Shown: in pieces, positions 28,410 to 37,393 of the stretch
Layout of the letters: each line of letters begins with the position of its first letter
Position numbering within the stretch: position 1 is the stretch's first letter
DNA from: Sediminibacillus albus
Lineage (GTDB): Bacteria > Bacillota > Bacilli > Bacillales > Amphibacillaceae
Reading direction: 5' to 3'
DNA: 64,000 nt
NCBI RefSeq assembly: GCF_900101125.1
Contig: NZ_FNFL01000001.1
Location: forward strand, 310,001 to 374,000
Made by a program: the position numbers and the translations under genes
The notes under the pieces: model-generated
Told to the model about the DNA's origin: nothing
What the model saw: the letters and a program-made list of their open reading frames with translations, nothing else
Database searches by the model: none

Positions 28410-28783
28410 CAGCATTGTTATCACAAGAGTTTTTTATCTCCTGTTTCTGGAGGTTTCTTTTCCCTCATATCCTGGATCAGGAATACGACCAGTCCTTTCT
28501 GGTCCAGCTCAGCATATCTTTTCATCTTCGACAAGCTCGTTAAGATGATGCGGACTCTTGGAAGGATTATATTCTGCCTAAGACAGGTTCACCTTCTATG
28601 CGTTGCCCCTGACTGTAATATTACTTACAGCCTTCGGTTCGGATTTGCTTCTCAGCATCCCCGCTTCATTCCGCATTGATAATCTGAAAAATTTCTTTTT
28701 CAGACGGCAAGCTGCTTCCGTTTAGAGAGAGACATTTACAAGTTTTCTGTCTCTTCCTATATCACTGGTTAAGCAGCATTCTC
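28410..28783 (-). ncRNA. Group I self-splicing intron in recA
   Basis: A 374-nt insertion at the recA codon boundary Gly202/Asn203 with the full group I core: P3 (28676-28670 with 28554-28548), P4 (28660-28657 with 28644-28641), P5 (28656-28654 with 28649-28647), P6 (28630-28625 with 28618-28613), P7 (28601-28597 GCATA with 28516-28512 TATGC) and P8 (28547-28542 with 28528-28523). They occur in the canonical order P3-P4-P6-P7-P3'-P8-P7'. Extra stems lie between P7 5' and P3' (P7.1/P7.2 type, as in subgroup IA). The 3' end is the expected G (28410). There is no homing endonuclease. Group I introns in recA are known from the B. cereus group. Boundaries are placed by protein continuity and may shift a base or two. 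Confidence 0.92.
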
Positions 28784-29389
28784 ACCAAACATTACTCCGA
28801 CTTTTTCACGAATTTGGTTAATAAAAATAGCAGTCGTTCTCGACTTATTAATAGCACCGGAGAGCTTTCTCAATGCCTGGGACATCAATCGTGCCTGCAG
28901 TCCTACGTGGGCATCTCCCATTTCTCCTTCTATTTCAGCTTTCGGTACAAGTGCAGCTACAGAGTCAACAACCACCATATCTACCGCACCACTTCTTACT
29001 AAAGCCTCCGCTATTTCCAAAGCCTGTTCTCCTGTATCCGGCTGGGATAACAGCAGTTCATCAACATTGACCCCTAATTTTCTTGCATAGACCGGGTCCA
29101 GTGCATGTTCAGCATCGATAAAGGCAGCTTGTCCTCCCTGTCTTTGTGCTTCAGCGATAGCATGAAGGGATACCGTTGTTTTACCGGACGATTCAGGTCC
29201 GTAAATTTCTACCACTCGCCCTCTAGGATAACCACCTACACCCAAAGCAACATCCAATGCTAATGAACCACTGGGAACTGTTGCAACTTTCTGTTCTGCC
29301 CGTTCACCCAACTTCATTATCGAACCTTTACCAAACTGTTTTTCTATCTGTTTCAACGCCATATCTAAGGCTTGCTTACGATCGCTCAA
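28784..29389 (-). CDS. recA: RecA, exon 1 (N-terminal part)
   Basis: Encodes RecA residues 1-202, ending ...REKVGVMFG. It holds Walker [29 protein letters not shown] and loop L1. The start is TTG with an excellent AAGGAGG site. Unspliced RNA would add four residues (ENAA) and stop, giving a truncated protein without loop L2. RecA polymerises on single-stranded DNA for recombination and triggers LexA cleavage. A LexA box lies upstream of the promoter, so splicing sits inside the SOS circuit. Confidence 0.95.
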
Positions 29390-29420
29390 ATTATTTCCTC
29401 CTTAATATTAAACTATTACT

Positions 29421-29449
29421 ATCATAACTTGTTTTATGAGATTTAACAA
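29421..29449 (-). promoter_or_regulatory. recA promoter
   Basis: On the minus strand, TTGTTA (29444-29449), 17-bp spacer, TATGAT (29421-29426), about 30 bp before the TTG start. Confidence 0.65.
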
Positions 29450-29457
29450 GCAAAAAG

Positions 29458-29471
29458 CGAATAAATGTTCC
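29458..29471. promoter_or_regulatory. LexA box of recA
   Basis: CGAAT-AAAT-GTTCC has two departures from CGAAC-N4-GTTCG, one of them the same C-to-T change as in the B. subtilis recA box. It lies just upstream of the -35 element. Confidence 0.65.
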
Positions 29472-29702
29472 CTTTTTTTATTTAAGAATATATGATAAAA
29501 AATATAAATTCTTCTAAACCAAAAAGCGAATTCCAGTGATGGACATTCCGTCGAAAGAGAATTTTACTTTTTTTGTGGCGGCTGAACATTACTGCTCCTC
29601 TAGTGAAATATAATTACTTTATGGAACCGCAAGCAAGACTTGGCTTATCGCCAAGTCTTTCGGTTGAAACATGCAGCTTATCCAACCAGTCCTGAAAACA
29701 GA
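29472..29702. other. Intergenic region between cinA and recA
   Basis: The full gap runs 29390-29702 (313 bp). Besides the recA promoter and LexA box it holds an 11-bp hairpin near 29638-29661 (AAGACTTGGC/GCCAAGTCTT) after the cinA stop, which lacks a good U-run and may be a weak terminator or 3'-end protector. The rest is AT-rich, with no open frame behind a ribosome binding site. Confidence 0.5.
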
Positions 29703-30944
29703 TTAAATTTGCAGTAACATTTCCAGCCCTTTTTTTACCGTCCTTTGGCGAATTCCGCTTCGGCCGCCCTGGAAATTGAATTCTCTGGACACGGTACCTT
29801 TCGTTTTATGGTGCACGCTGATAAATACAGTGCCAGGCGCTTTGCCCTCAGATGAATCTGGTCCTGCTACACCGGTAAAGCTAATGCCTATATCAGCGCC
29901 CAATTTCTGTTGGATGTTTTGGGAAAGTTCTTCCGCACATTGTTTGCTTACTGTCCCGTATAATTGGATTGTTTCTGGATTAACACCAACTAACTGCTGT
30001 TTGCTCTGTGGAGAATAACAAACAATACCGGCGATTACTGCTTGAGAAGCACCTGGAACGGAAATAAGCCTATCAGTGAATTTTCCGCCGGTCAAGCTTT
30101 CAGCTATTGCCACCTTCAAATTCTTTTCCGCTAATTTTTCGATTACTTTCTCTTCCACTGTTTCCTCATCATAGCCATAAAAGTAGCCGCCAACTTGACT
30201 TAATATTTCCTTTTCCAAATCATCGATTAACAGATCAGCTTCTTTTTTTGATCGAGCTTTTGCTGTTAATCGAATTGCCACCTCCCCCTCCTGGGCAAGA
30301 GGAGCAATCGTAGGATTGTTCTGTGCATCAATCAATCTCCGTAACTCATGTTCCAGCTGAGACTCACCTATTCCAATAAACCGCAGCATCCTCGATTGGA
30401 TAACAGCATCTAATTGGTATTTGTTTTTTATATAAGGGAAAGCGAAGTCATTGGCTATCTGTTTCATTTCCCTTGGGACACCCGGCATAAAAATCCAGGT
30501 AACGCCTTCGACTTCAACAACCATTCCTGGAGCCATCCCAACTAGGTTGGGAAAGACTTCTGCTGTTTCAAATACTAATGCCTGCTTCTTATTATTTGGC
30601 GTCATATCCCGATGGTTTTTTTTGAAATAATTGCTGATTTTGTTCAAGGAAACCTCGTCTTCCTTAAGATTCAAACCAGTAATAACTTGAAACGCTTCTC
30701 TGGTCAAGTCATCATCCGTCGGACCTAAACCGCCTGTCACTACAACAATGTCCGAGCGTTGTCCCGCATATTCAAACACTTGTCTGACCCTGCCAAGATT
30801 ATCACCAACGACACTATGATGGAAAACATTGATTCCGTAATCCGCAAGCCTTTTAGAAAGCCATTGCCCATTTGTGTTCGCGATTTGTCCCAATAGCAAT
30901 TCTGTTCCGACAGCGACAATTTCTGCTCTTAGCTGCTTCGTCAT
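29703..30944 (-). CDS. cinA: CinA, competence/damage-inducible protein (NMN deamidase family)
   Basis: Two-domain protein. The N-terminal MoaB/MogA-like COG1058 domain (RAEIVAVGTELLLGQIANTN, VVTGGLGPTDDDLTRE, MPGVPREM) hydrolyses ADP-ribose in related enzymes. The C-terminal CinA domain (AIAESLTGGKFTDRLISVPGAS, SFTGVAGPDSSEGKAPGT) is the NMN deamidase fold. From ATG 30944 it has 413 residues and overlaps the pgsA stop by ATGA, implying translational coupling; the eight upstream codons lack homology. Bacillus cinA is co-expressed with recA in competence, and the order here is the same. Confidence 0.95.
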   Translation of the reverse strand: MTKQLRAEIVAVGTELLLGQIANTNGQWLSKRLADYGINVFHHSVVGDNLGRVRQVFEYAGQRSDIVVVTGGLGPTDDDLTREAFQVITGLNLKEDEVSLNKISNYFKKNHRDMTPNNKKQALVFETAEVFPNLVGMAPGMVVEVEGVTWIFMPGVPREMKQIANDFAFPYIKNKYQLDAVIQSRMLRFIGIGESQLEHELRRLIDAQNNPTIAPLAQEGEVAIRLTAKARSKKEADLLIDDLEKEILSQVGGYFYGYDEETVEEKVIEKLAEKNLKVAIAESLTGGKFTDRLISVPGASQAVIAGIVCYSPQSKQQLVGVNPETIQLYGTVSKQCAEELSQNIQQKLGADIGISFTGVAGPDSSEGKAPGTVFISVHHKTKGTVSREFNFQGGRSGIRQRTVKKGLEMLLQI

Positions 30945-31519
30945 TTGGAATCTCTCATCACGTGCCAATTTTTTTTGAAGTATTCATAACCAGAAACAAC
31001 AGTAATGATTAAGGCCAAATATAAGGTGATCAAACCAAAAGGAATTCCTATATAAGAAAAAGGAAAATCATGTAGCAATAATGCGGATATCGCCACAATT
31101 TGCAGTACCGTTTTCAACTTTCCCATCTGACTGGCCGCAAGGACAATTCCTTCTCCCGCGGCCACTAACCGTAAACCTGTCACAGCAAACTCTCGGCTGA
31201 TAATCAAAATGACAATCCAGGCAGGAGCACTGCCCATTTCGACTAAAAGAATCAGGGCCGAGGCTACAAGTAATTTATCGGCGAGGGGATCAAGAAACTT
31301 TCCCAAATTTGTGACAAGATTGTATTTCCTGGCGTAAAATCCGTCCACCCAATCTGTAGCTGAAGCAACTATAAACAACAATGCTGCAGCGAAATGGGAT
31401 ACAGGCAGGTCGTTGTCGCCAATATTCCAATTTCCCCAATCAAACGGAATACTCAACAGAACAATAAAAATAGGGATAAGAAATATACGGGATAATGTAA
31501 TTCGATTTGGTATATTCAT
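30941..31519 (-). CDS. pgsA: PgsA, CDP-diacylglycerol-glycerol-3-phosphate 3-phosphatidyltransferase
   Basis: Integral membrane enzyme committing CDP-DAG to phosphatidylglycerol. It has the CDP-alcohol phosphatidyltransferase signature D-x2-DG-x2-AR-x8-G-x3-D-x3-D in SATDWVDGFYARKYNL and LGKFLDPLADK (about residues 57-85), with hydrophobic spans throughout its 192 residues. TTGGAGG is upstream of the ATG. It lies between rodZ and cinA, overlapping cinA by four bases. Confidence 0.97.
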   Translation of the reverse strand: MNIPNRITLSRIFLIPIFIVLLSIPFDWGNWNIGDNDLPVSHFAAALLFIVASATDWVDGFYARKYNLVTNLGKFLDPLADKLLVASALILLVEMGSAPAWIVILIISREFAVTGLRLVAAGEGIVLAASQMGKLKTVLQIVAISALLLHDFPFSYIGIPFGLITLYLALIITVVSGYEYFKKNWHVMRDSK

Positions 31520-31646
31520 TCAAGTCATCCTCCAAAGGTAATAGTACAATGTTTGAAAATTTAGCCGAAAATAAGGGCCAACACCTTTGAACCTACTGTC
31601 TAATGGATACTCTGGCAGGATGGTTCAAGGAATTAGCCCTGTTAAA

Positions 31647-32582
31647 TTAATCTTGCTGCTGTGCTGACTCATCCGCAACTTCTATAAAGACTTTCTGAAC
31701 TTTCGTACTGGCCATATCAGGCACTTCCAGCGGAACGCCGGCAACGGAAATCTCAATGCCGCCGCTCGGATTGCCATATCTAATCATAAATTGGTCAGCC
31801 CCGGTTAAGTCCTCTTTCAATGGCGAGTCGCTTTCCCCAAACATGGCGCTATATAACTCATTATTTTCGCCTTCTCTAATTTGCAGCCAATGATCATTTT
31901 CCGAGGTCACCTCTACTATTACTTCATCACCCGGATGGACAAGCTCGAAAGTAGTCACCTGGTCATCTCCTTGTGTACCTTGATCGACAAGTTTTAGTTC
32001 AGATTCCGGTTCCGGTTGTTCCTCTTTTTCTGTATTCTCATCTTCCTGGCTGCCTTCCTCTTCTTCATTATCATTACTGGTATTATTGCTTTCTTCATCT
32101 TTCGTTTCGGAAGCATCAGGGTCACCTACATAAACCTCATCATTATCATTGTTCCCTTGATTTGCTGAATCTGGACTACCCTCCTGTGATTCCTGGTATA
32201 GGTACCATACAGTAAAAATGATGCCTATAACCAGTAACACGACAATAACCGTGGGCAAAAAAGAGAAGATAGCAGGACTTTTTGTTGAAGTCGTCGTGTC
32301 TTTCCTGCTGCGTTGAACTCTTGTATATTGTACAGAGCTTTCATCGCTGGCAGCAGGCAGCTCACTTCTATGTTCCTCCATTAAGGCATCCGGGTCCAAA
32401 TCTACAGCTGCAGCATATTCCTTAATGAATGCACGGACATAGAAGTTACCTGGCATAATGCTGTAATTCCCTTTTTCAATTGCTTGCAAATATCTCGTTT
32501 GAATTTTCGTCGCTCTTTGGATATCATCCAAAGATAGATTTTTAGCCTCCCGTGCCTCTTTAAGTGTTTCACCAATTCCCAT
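31647..32582 (-). CDS. rodZ: RodZ (YmfM), cytoskeletal membrane protein
   Basis: Bitopic protein linking MreB filaments to the membrane in cell-shape control. Of 311 residues, the cytoplasmic helix-turn-helix domain (1-70) starts GIGETLKEAREAKNLSLDDI. A basic juxtamembrane region precedes one span (about 107-128, FLPTVIVVLLVIGIIFTVWYL). A highly acidic Asp/Glu/Asn linker (about 130-205) leads to a C-terminal DUF4115 domain (about 210-305). It lies between ymfK and pgsA in the conserved Bacillus order. Confidence 0.93.
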   Translation of the reverse strand: MGIGETLKEAREAKNLSLDDIQRATKIQTRYLQAIEKGNYSIMPGNFYVRAFIKEYAAAVDLDPDALMEEHRSELPAASDESSVQYTRVQRSRKDTTTSTKSPAIFSFLPTVIVVLLVIGIIFTVWYLYQESQEGSPDSANQGNNDNDEVYVGDPDASETKDEESNNTSNDNEEEEGSQEDENTEKEEQPEPESELKLVDQGTQGDDQVTTFELVHPGDEVIVEVTSENDHWLQIREGENNELYSAMFGESDSPLKEDLTGADQFMIRYGNPSGGIEISVAGVPLEVPDMASTKVQKVFIEVADESAQQQD

Positions 32583-32601
32583 CTATTAACACCTTCCAAT
32601 T

Positions 32602-33393
32602 CTAAAAATCGAACATAGAAAAGCCGCCATCCTGGTCAAACTTCGGCTTTTCAATCGGATCATATTTTATCTCTTCATTTTCATCATTTCTCAGCTCAAT
32701 AATATAATCAAAATCATTCAATGTATATTCTGTCTGCTGCACAAATATATCGGGATGCTCGACAACTTTCGTTGCAGGCAGGCGCATAATCTCCCTTACT
32801 AACTCCCAATGCTTCTCGCTTGCACGCTGAGTGGATACAATTCCATCGATAATGTAAAGATTATCGACATTATACTCATCTTTAATTAATTGACTTCGGA
32901 TTGTTTGTTTCAATAGGGTGCTTGACACGAACAGCCATCGTTTGTTGGCACAAACACTTGACGCTACAATCGATTCTGTTTTCCCTACTCGCGGCATCCC
33001 TCTAATGCCTATTAGCTTATGTCCTTCTTTTTTGAATAATTCCGCCAAAAAATCGACAAGCAAGCCGAGTTCAGTTCTGACAAAGCGAAATGTCTTTTTG
33101 TCATCGATGTCACTGTGTATGTATCTCCCATGCCTGACAGCAAGCCGGTCGCGCAATTTAGGCTTCCTCATTTTTGTAACATTGATCGTTTCCATTGTTT
33201 CCAGGATCGATTTCAAGCGCGTAATTTGCTCATCTTTCCTTGATAATAGCAACATACCCCTGCGCGAGTTTTCTACACCATTTATAGTGATGATATTTAT
33301 TGACAGCATCCCTAATAGAGAGGAAATATCCCCTAGTAAACCTGGTCTGTTATGTTGAATTTCATATTCAAGATACCACTCAGTTTTTTCCAT
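32602..33393 (-). CDS. ymfK: YmfK, DUF3388 family protein
   Basis: A 263-residue soluble protein. The N-terminal 75 residues look like an ACT domain (WYLEYEIQHNRPGLLGDISSLLGMLSINIITINGVENS). The remainder resembles a P-loop-derived fold, but its glycine motif (RGMPRVGKTESIVASSV) differs from a canonical Walker A. The family is restricted to Bacillales and uncharacterised. It lies 20 bp upstream of rodZ and is probably co-transcribed. No function assigned. Confidence 0.88.
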   Translation of the reverse strand: MEKTEWYLEYEIQHNRPGLLGDISSLLGMLSINIITINGVENSRRGMLLLSRKDEQITRLKSILETMETINVTKMRKPKLRDRLAVRHGRYIHSDIDDKKTFRFVRTELGLLVDFLAELFKKEGHKLIGIRGMPRVGKTESIVASSVCANKRWLFVSSTLLKQTIRSQLIKDEYNVDNLYIIDGIVSTQRASEKHWELVREIMRLPATKVVEHPDIFVQQTEYTLNDFDYIIELRNDENEEIKYDPIEKPKFDQDGGFSMFDF

Positions 33394-33586
33394 TGAACAA
33401 AAGCTCCTTCATAAATCAGGCTGCTAAGAGTTCTGTATAAAATGCAGATACTATTATCATAAATGATTTTTCTTGTTTAGAAAAGGACATAATTCGGTTT
33501 CGTACGAATAATTTCCACATTTTCTTAGTACTTAAACAGTCGAAATGGATTGCGCACGTTAACGAAGATAAAATTCTATACAAGCA

Positions 33587-33620
33587 ACAAGGCCCCTGCT
33601 GCAGAAAGCAGGGGCCTTGT
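33587..33620 (-). terminator. ymfJ terminator
   Basis: A 14-bp perfect GC-rich stem (33587-33600 with 33607-33620) follows the ymfJ stop and separates it from ymfK. Confidence 0.85.
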
Positions 33621-33640
33621 CTTTTTACTTTTGAACAATA

Positions 33641-33901
33641 CTATCTACCGGTTCCTTCATTTTTAACCATTTTAACCATGATATTAGCAATAGCATGCTG
33701 TTCATCCTGGGATGCAGCATTCCACAAGTCACGCAGCACGGCTTCCTGGTCGTTTTCTGCATCTACTTGTTTAGAAAGATAACCGCCGATTTCAAATGCC
33801 AGGTCGGAAATTGTATTTTGATCCATTCCTTGTCCCTGCGCTTGATGGAGTCGATCACCAAGAAAGTCCTTCCAAGATTCAAAGTTATCGAGAACTGACA
33901 T
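33641..33901 (-). CDS. ymfJ: YmfJ, DUF3243 family protein
   Basis: Small helical protein of 86 residues from ATG 33901, which has a strong GAAGGAGG upstream; the eight extra codons of the open frame span that ribosome binding site. Family segments SVLDNFESWKDFLGDRLHQAQGQGM and AFEIGGYLSKQVDAENDQEAVLRDLW are clear. Function unknown; it lies between ymfI and ymfK in most Bacillaceae. Confidence 0.92.
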   Translation of the reverse strand: MSVLDNFESWKDFLGDRLHQAQGQGMDQNTISDLAFEIGGYLSKQVDAENDQEAVLRDLWNAASQDEQHAIANIMVKMVKNEGTGR

Positions 33902-33993
33902 ATTTTTTCCTCCTTCAATCATCAACTTTCAAGCTTAGCATTTGAATTTCGCCAATCTTTATACATGGTAATAAGGAAGAAAATTATTATTAA

Positions 33994-34710
33994 TTACCAG
34001 GCTCCCGATACATTAATAATTTCACTTTGAATGTAGCCAGACCGCTCATCTAATAAAAAAGAGACCACATGTGCTACATCCACTGGCTTTCCAGCTCTAT
34101 TGACCGGTATTTCACCGATAATGCTGCTTTTTTCCTCATCGGTAAATAACTGGTTCATTTTCGTATCGATAAACCCTGGGCTCACTCCATTTACAGTGAT
34201 TCCGCTAGGCGCCAATTCTTTTCCTAACGCTTTGATGAAACTGTTCTGGGCGCCTTTCACAGAAGAATATATCACTTCGCAGCTGGCACCCGATTCTCCC
34301 CAGATCGATGAAACCACGATGATATGGCCTGATTGGTTTTGAACCATTGCCGGGATTACATGTTTACTAATGGACCAAAGTGCCTTTACCTGAATGGATA
34401 ACATCCGATCCATGGCAGCTTCATCTGTGTCTTGAAGAAGACCGATATGACTTGTACCACTGGCAAATATAACGGAGTCAACAGTAAGGTCCAGGTTGTC
34501 TAAAAAGAGCTGAATTCCCTGATTATTTCCTAAATCTCCTTGCAGGACAGCTAATACCGATTCATCGGGCAGTACACTGGTTAATTCAGCAATAGCCTTG
34601 GCATTTTGATGGTAATGGAGCAAAAGCTGGAAGCCATCATCAGCGAGTCTGATGGCGATTGCTTTGCCAATATCACCGCTTGCACCAATAATTAAGCATT
34701 TCTTTGGCAT
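33994..34710 (-). CDS. ymfI: YmfI, SDR-family EF-P 5-aminopentanone reductase
   Basis: A short-chain dehydrogenase of 238 residues. The Rossmann motif GASGDIGKA lies near residues 9-17, the catalytic Ser in VVSSIWGE, and the YSSVKGA Tyr/Lys pair near 155-159. In B. subtilis YmfI reduces the 5-aminopentanone group on elongation factor P, giving the mature 5-aminopentanol modification; EF-P itself is not in this window. It follows ymfH by 7 bp. Confidence 0.9.
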   Translation of the reverse strand: MPKKCLIIGASGDIGKAIAIRLADDGFQLLLHYHQNAKAIAELTSVLPDESVLAVLQGDLGNNQGIQLFLDNLDLTVDSVIFASGTSHIGLLQDTDEAAMDRMLSIQVKALWSISKHVIPAMVQNQSGHIIVVSSIWGESGASCEVIYSSVKGAQNSFIKALGKELAPSGITVNGVSPGFIDTKMNQLFTDEEKSSIIGEIPVNRAGKPVDVAHVVSFLLDERSGYIQSEIINVSGAW

Positions 34711-34717
34711 ACTTTGA

Positions 34718-36007
34718 TTATCCTTTTGATGGAATAACCTGACAAACGGATATTCGGTCTTCTTTTATCCAGTTTTTCAAAAATTCATTTGCTTCTTCAA
34801 CGGTTAAAGCTTCAATAGCCGGCAGAACCTTAAATAAATCAATTCCAAGCAAATGATAGTGAATAAACTGATTGGAAACAAACTCCAATGAATTCATAGC
34901 CCGTAAGAACTGGCCGATTTTCTTTCTTTTCATAGTCATAAATTCATCTTCGTTTAATCGGTTCTCTTGCAGAGAAAGCAGCATTCCTTTAACTTTTTCA
35001 GCCAATTGCTCAGGTTTGGAAGTATTGCCCCCTATGATGGAAAAACCGAAGTTTCTTTCAATATTGGTTTCAAACTGAAAGCTGTTATCGATTAAATCCT
35101 GTTCATAAAGCTCCTGATAATACTCCCCGCTTCTGGAGAAATAATAATCGAGCAGCATTTCGGTCAGTAATTCTGATCTTAAAAAGTCATCATTCGAACG
35201 TCTGTCCACTTTTTCCTTTATTCCAACCATGCATTTAGAAATAGAGACAGGCATCTCGATGACCTTCTGCTTTTCTGCTACCTCGTCTGGTTCTTCAGGA
35301 AAGCTGCGTTCGATTTCTTGCGGTGGAGCGAATTCCTTGCTCTCCTGATTGGCTATGATTAATTCCATCAATTCCTCAGCATCAAAATTGCCCGCTAAGA
35401 AAAATGTCATATTGGATGGATGGTAAAAAGTGTTATAGCATGTGTAAAGGTCATCTTTAGTTATTTTTTGAATAGAGTCCACTGTTCCAGCAATATCGAC
35501 TTGGACAGGATGGCTTTCATACAAGCTTTGGATAGTCCCGAAAAAAGACCGCCAATCCGGTTGATCGTTATACATTTCAATTTCCTGTCCGATAATCCCT
35601 TTTTCCTTTTCTACGGATTGTTCGGAAAAGTAAGGATCCTGTACGAAATTCAATAAAGTCTTTACATTCTCTTTGATATTATTTGTTGCTGAAAAGAGAT
35701 AAGCGGTTTTGGTAAAAGATGTGAAAGCATTGGCAGAAGCGCCTTGTTTCGTAAAGTCTTGAAAAACATCTCTATCTTCTTTTTCAAACAATTTATGCTC
35801 CAGAAAATGAGCAATTCCATCTGGTACTGTTTGAAGCGCATCGTCTCCAAGCGGGACAAAGGATTGGTCGATTGAACCGTAGTCAGTAGAGAAAATCCCG
35901 AACGTTTTAGCCATTTCCGGTTTTGGCAAGAGAAAAACGTGCAAACCATTAGCTAGCTTTTCGGAATATAAAGTTTCTTTTAATTGCTCATAGGTTGTTT
36001 TATTCAT
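34718..36007 (-). CDS. ymfH: YmfH, M16-family zinc peptidase (catalytic subunit type)
   Basis: Pitrilysin-like peptidase of 429 residues. The inverted zinc motif HFLEHKLFE (HxxEH) lies near residues 66-74, with a downstream Glu about 75 residues later (EKGIIGQEIEMYND). The C-terminal M16 half has no motif, as usual. Its first codons overlap the ymfF stop by 8 bp, implying paired synthesis with the motif-less YmfF. Substrate unknown. Related Bacillus pairs process peptides such as bacteriocins. Confidence 0.93.
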   Translation of the reverse strand: MNKTTYEQLKETLYSEKLANGLHVFLLPKPEMAKTFGIFSTDYGSIDQSFVPLGDDALQTVPDGIAHFLEHKLFEKEDRDVFQDFTKQGASANAFTSFTKTAYLFSATNNIKENVKTLLNFVQDPYFSEQSVEKEKGIIGQEIEMYNDQPDWRSFFGTIQSLYESHPVQVDIAGTVDSIQKITKDDLYTCYNTFYHPSNMTFFLAGNFDAEELMELIIANQESKEFAPPQEIERSFPEEPDEVAEKQKVIEMPVSISKCMVGIKEKVDRRSNDDFLRSELLTEMLLDYYFSRSGEYYQELYEQDLIDNSFQFETNIERNFGFSIIGGNTSKPEQLAEKVKGMLLSLQENRLNEDEFMTMKRKKIGQFLRAMNSLEFVSNQFIHYHLLGIDLFKVLPAIEALTVEEANEFLKNWIKEDRISVCQVIPSKG

Positions 36008-37295
36008 GGCCGCTCCCCCCTTTACTAGTTAAAAAGTAGACGGTGTCCAATTCTATTTTTTGTCCGACGTCGAGAACATCCTGCCTGGTAACCTGTTTCA
36101 CCTTTTCTATCATTTGGGCTGGAGTAATTTTCTTTCCTGATAAGGCTTGATGATATAAAATTTCTATCAATCCTTGAGGATGGTCCATCGTCTCAAGCAA
36201 CTGGTTTACGACAAGGTCTTTCGTGTCATTCAGCTGCTCATCAGAGAAATCTCCTTGCTTCATCAAAGCCATTTGTTCATTAATAATATCCTTCGCTTGT
36301 TGGTAGTCTTTAGGCGCAATTCCACTGAAGACGAGCAACAACCCTTTATGGCTTTCGAATCGGGATGCTGCATAGTAAGCTAAGCTGTGCTTCTCCCTGA
36401 CATTCATAAACAGCTTGGAACTCGGAAACCCGCCGAAAATTCCGTTAAAAACCTGTAATGCAAAATAACCCGGTTCATTAAATGAAGTGTTCGTGCGGTA
36501 ACCAAGATGCAGCTTAGCTTGCTGCACATTTTGTTCTTCGGTAATCGTCCGGACCTCATTCACCGGTTGATGAACAATATCCGCTTTATCGACTTGTTCT
36601 GTCTCTGACTCACTTTTGGCAGAAAAATGGGTTTCAATTAGCTTTTCAACGTCTTTCCCTTCGAAATCTCCAAGAACATACACATCCATTTGATCTTCAA
36701 TAAGCAGCTTCTGGAAATATTCATATAAAGAAAATTCATCAATCTCAGGTAAATCTTCTGAATATCCGTGAACATGCAGGCGGTATGGTTCTTCCGGACA
36801 CATCTCGTCGATCAGGCGCATATTTGCATAACTCATCTTATCATCAATAATGGAGTCTATTTTTTGCTGTAGAGTATACTTTTCCCTTTTTACAACTTTA
36901 GGATCAAATCCATCATTCATGGAGCGAGGATCAAAAAGAATACTGCTCAACATCTCGACTGCACGTTCCAGGATTTGTTCTTCTGAAGATAAGTATGCTT
37001 CATTTGCTGTTTCCAGCCGCAAAGTTATGATATGGTTTTCACCCTTTTTAGCACCATCAACACCCAAGACAGCTCCATACAAATCATCAAGTGCCGTACG
37101 AAGCTTTCTGGCGCTGGGGAACTTATTTGTTCCCTGCTGCATGATATATGGCAACAATGCCCGCTTGGTAATCGTACTCCGTTCTAACGGAGCTTTTAAC
37201 TTAACAATTACATTCACTGTTTTATATTTTTTGCTTTGAATGACATGCAAGTTGTAACCTTGTTTACTAATTAACTGTTCTTCAATGGCATCCAT
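36000..37295 (-). CDS. ymfF: YmfF, M16-family protein lacking the zinc motif
   Basis: A 431-residue partner of YmfH with M16 fold but no HxxEH: the corresponding region reads KRALLPYIMQQGTNKFPS, so it cannot bind zinc in the usual way. It is expected to form the non-catalytic half of a heterodimer, as in mitochondrial processing peptidase. I start it at ATG 37295 with AAGGGAGG upstream; the open frame runs 39 codons further without homology. It heads ymfF-ymfH-ymfI. Confidence 0.92.
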   Translation of the reverse strand: MDAIEEQLISKQGYNLHVIQSKKYKTVNVIVKLKAPLERSTITKRALLPYIMQQGTNKFPSARKLRTALDDLYGAVLGVDGAKKGENHIITLRLETANEAYLSSEEQILERAVEMLSSILFDPRSMNDGFDPKVVKREKYTLQQKIDSIIDDKMSYANMRLIDEMCPEEPYRLHVHGYSEDLPEIDEFSLYEYFQKLLIEDQMDVYVLGDFEGKDVEKLIETHFSAKSESETEQVDKADIVHQPVNEVRTITEEQNVQQAKLHLGYRTNTSFNEPGYFALQVFNGIFGGFPSSKLFMNVREKHSLAYYAASRFESHKGLLLVFSGIAPKDYQQAKDIINEQMALMKQGDFSDEQLNDTKDLVVNQLLETMDHPQGLIEILYHQALSGKKITPAQMIEKVKQVTRQDVLDVGQKIELDTVYFLTSKGGSGHE

Positions 37296-37393
37296 CTGCT
37301 TTCCTCCCTTATCAATATATATGCATAGCATTTGAATATTTCCTAAAACTATCCTCGTATGTATGTTTCCCCCGTTCATATTCATATTAACGA

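Noticed and set aside
27972-28424. The C-terminal recA frame read as an independent 150-residue gene
   Set aside because: Its ATG and first codons lie inside the intron, there is no ribosome binding site, and the protein is the exact continuation of the upstream recA exon.
28251-28679. A 142-residue + strand frame across recA and its intron
   Set aside because: No ribosome binding site, antisense to a conserved exon and to the intron core; composition is that of a shadow frame. It is not a homing endonuclease.
27972-29389. recA as a frameshifted pseudogene
   Set aside because: The two parts abut exactly in the RecA alignment with no lost residues, and the gap folds as a complete group I core; both exons lack damage.
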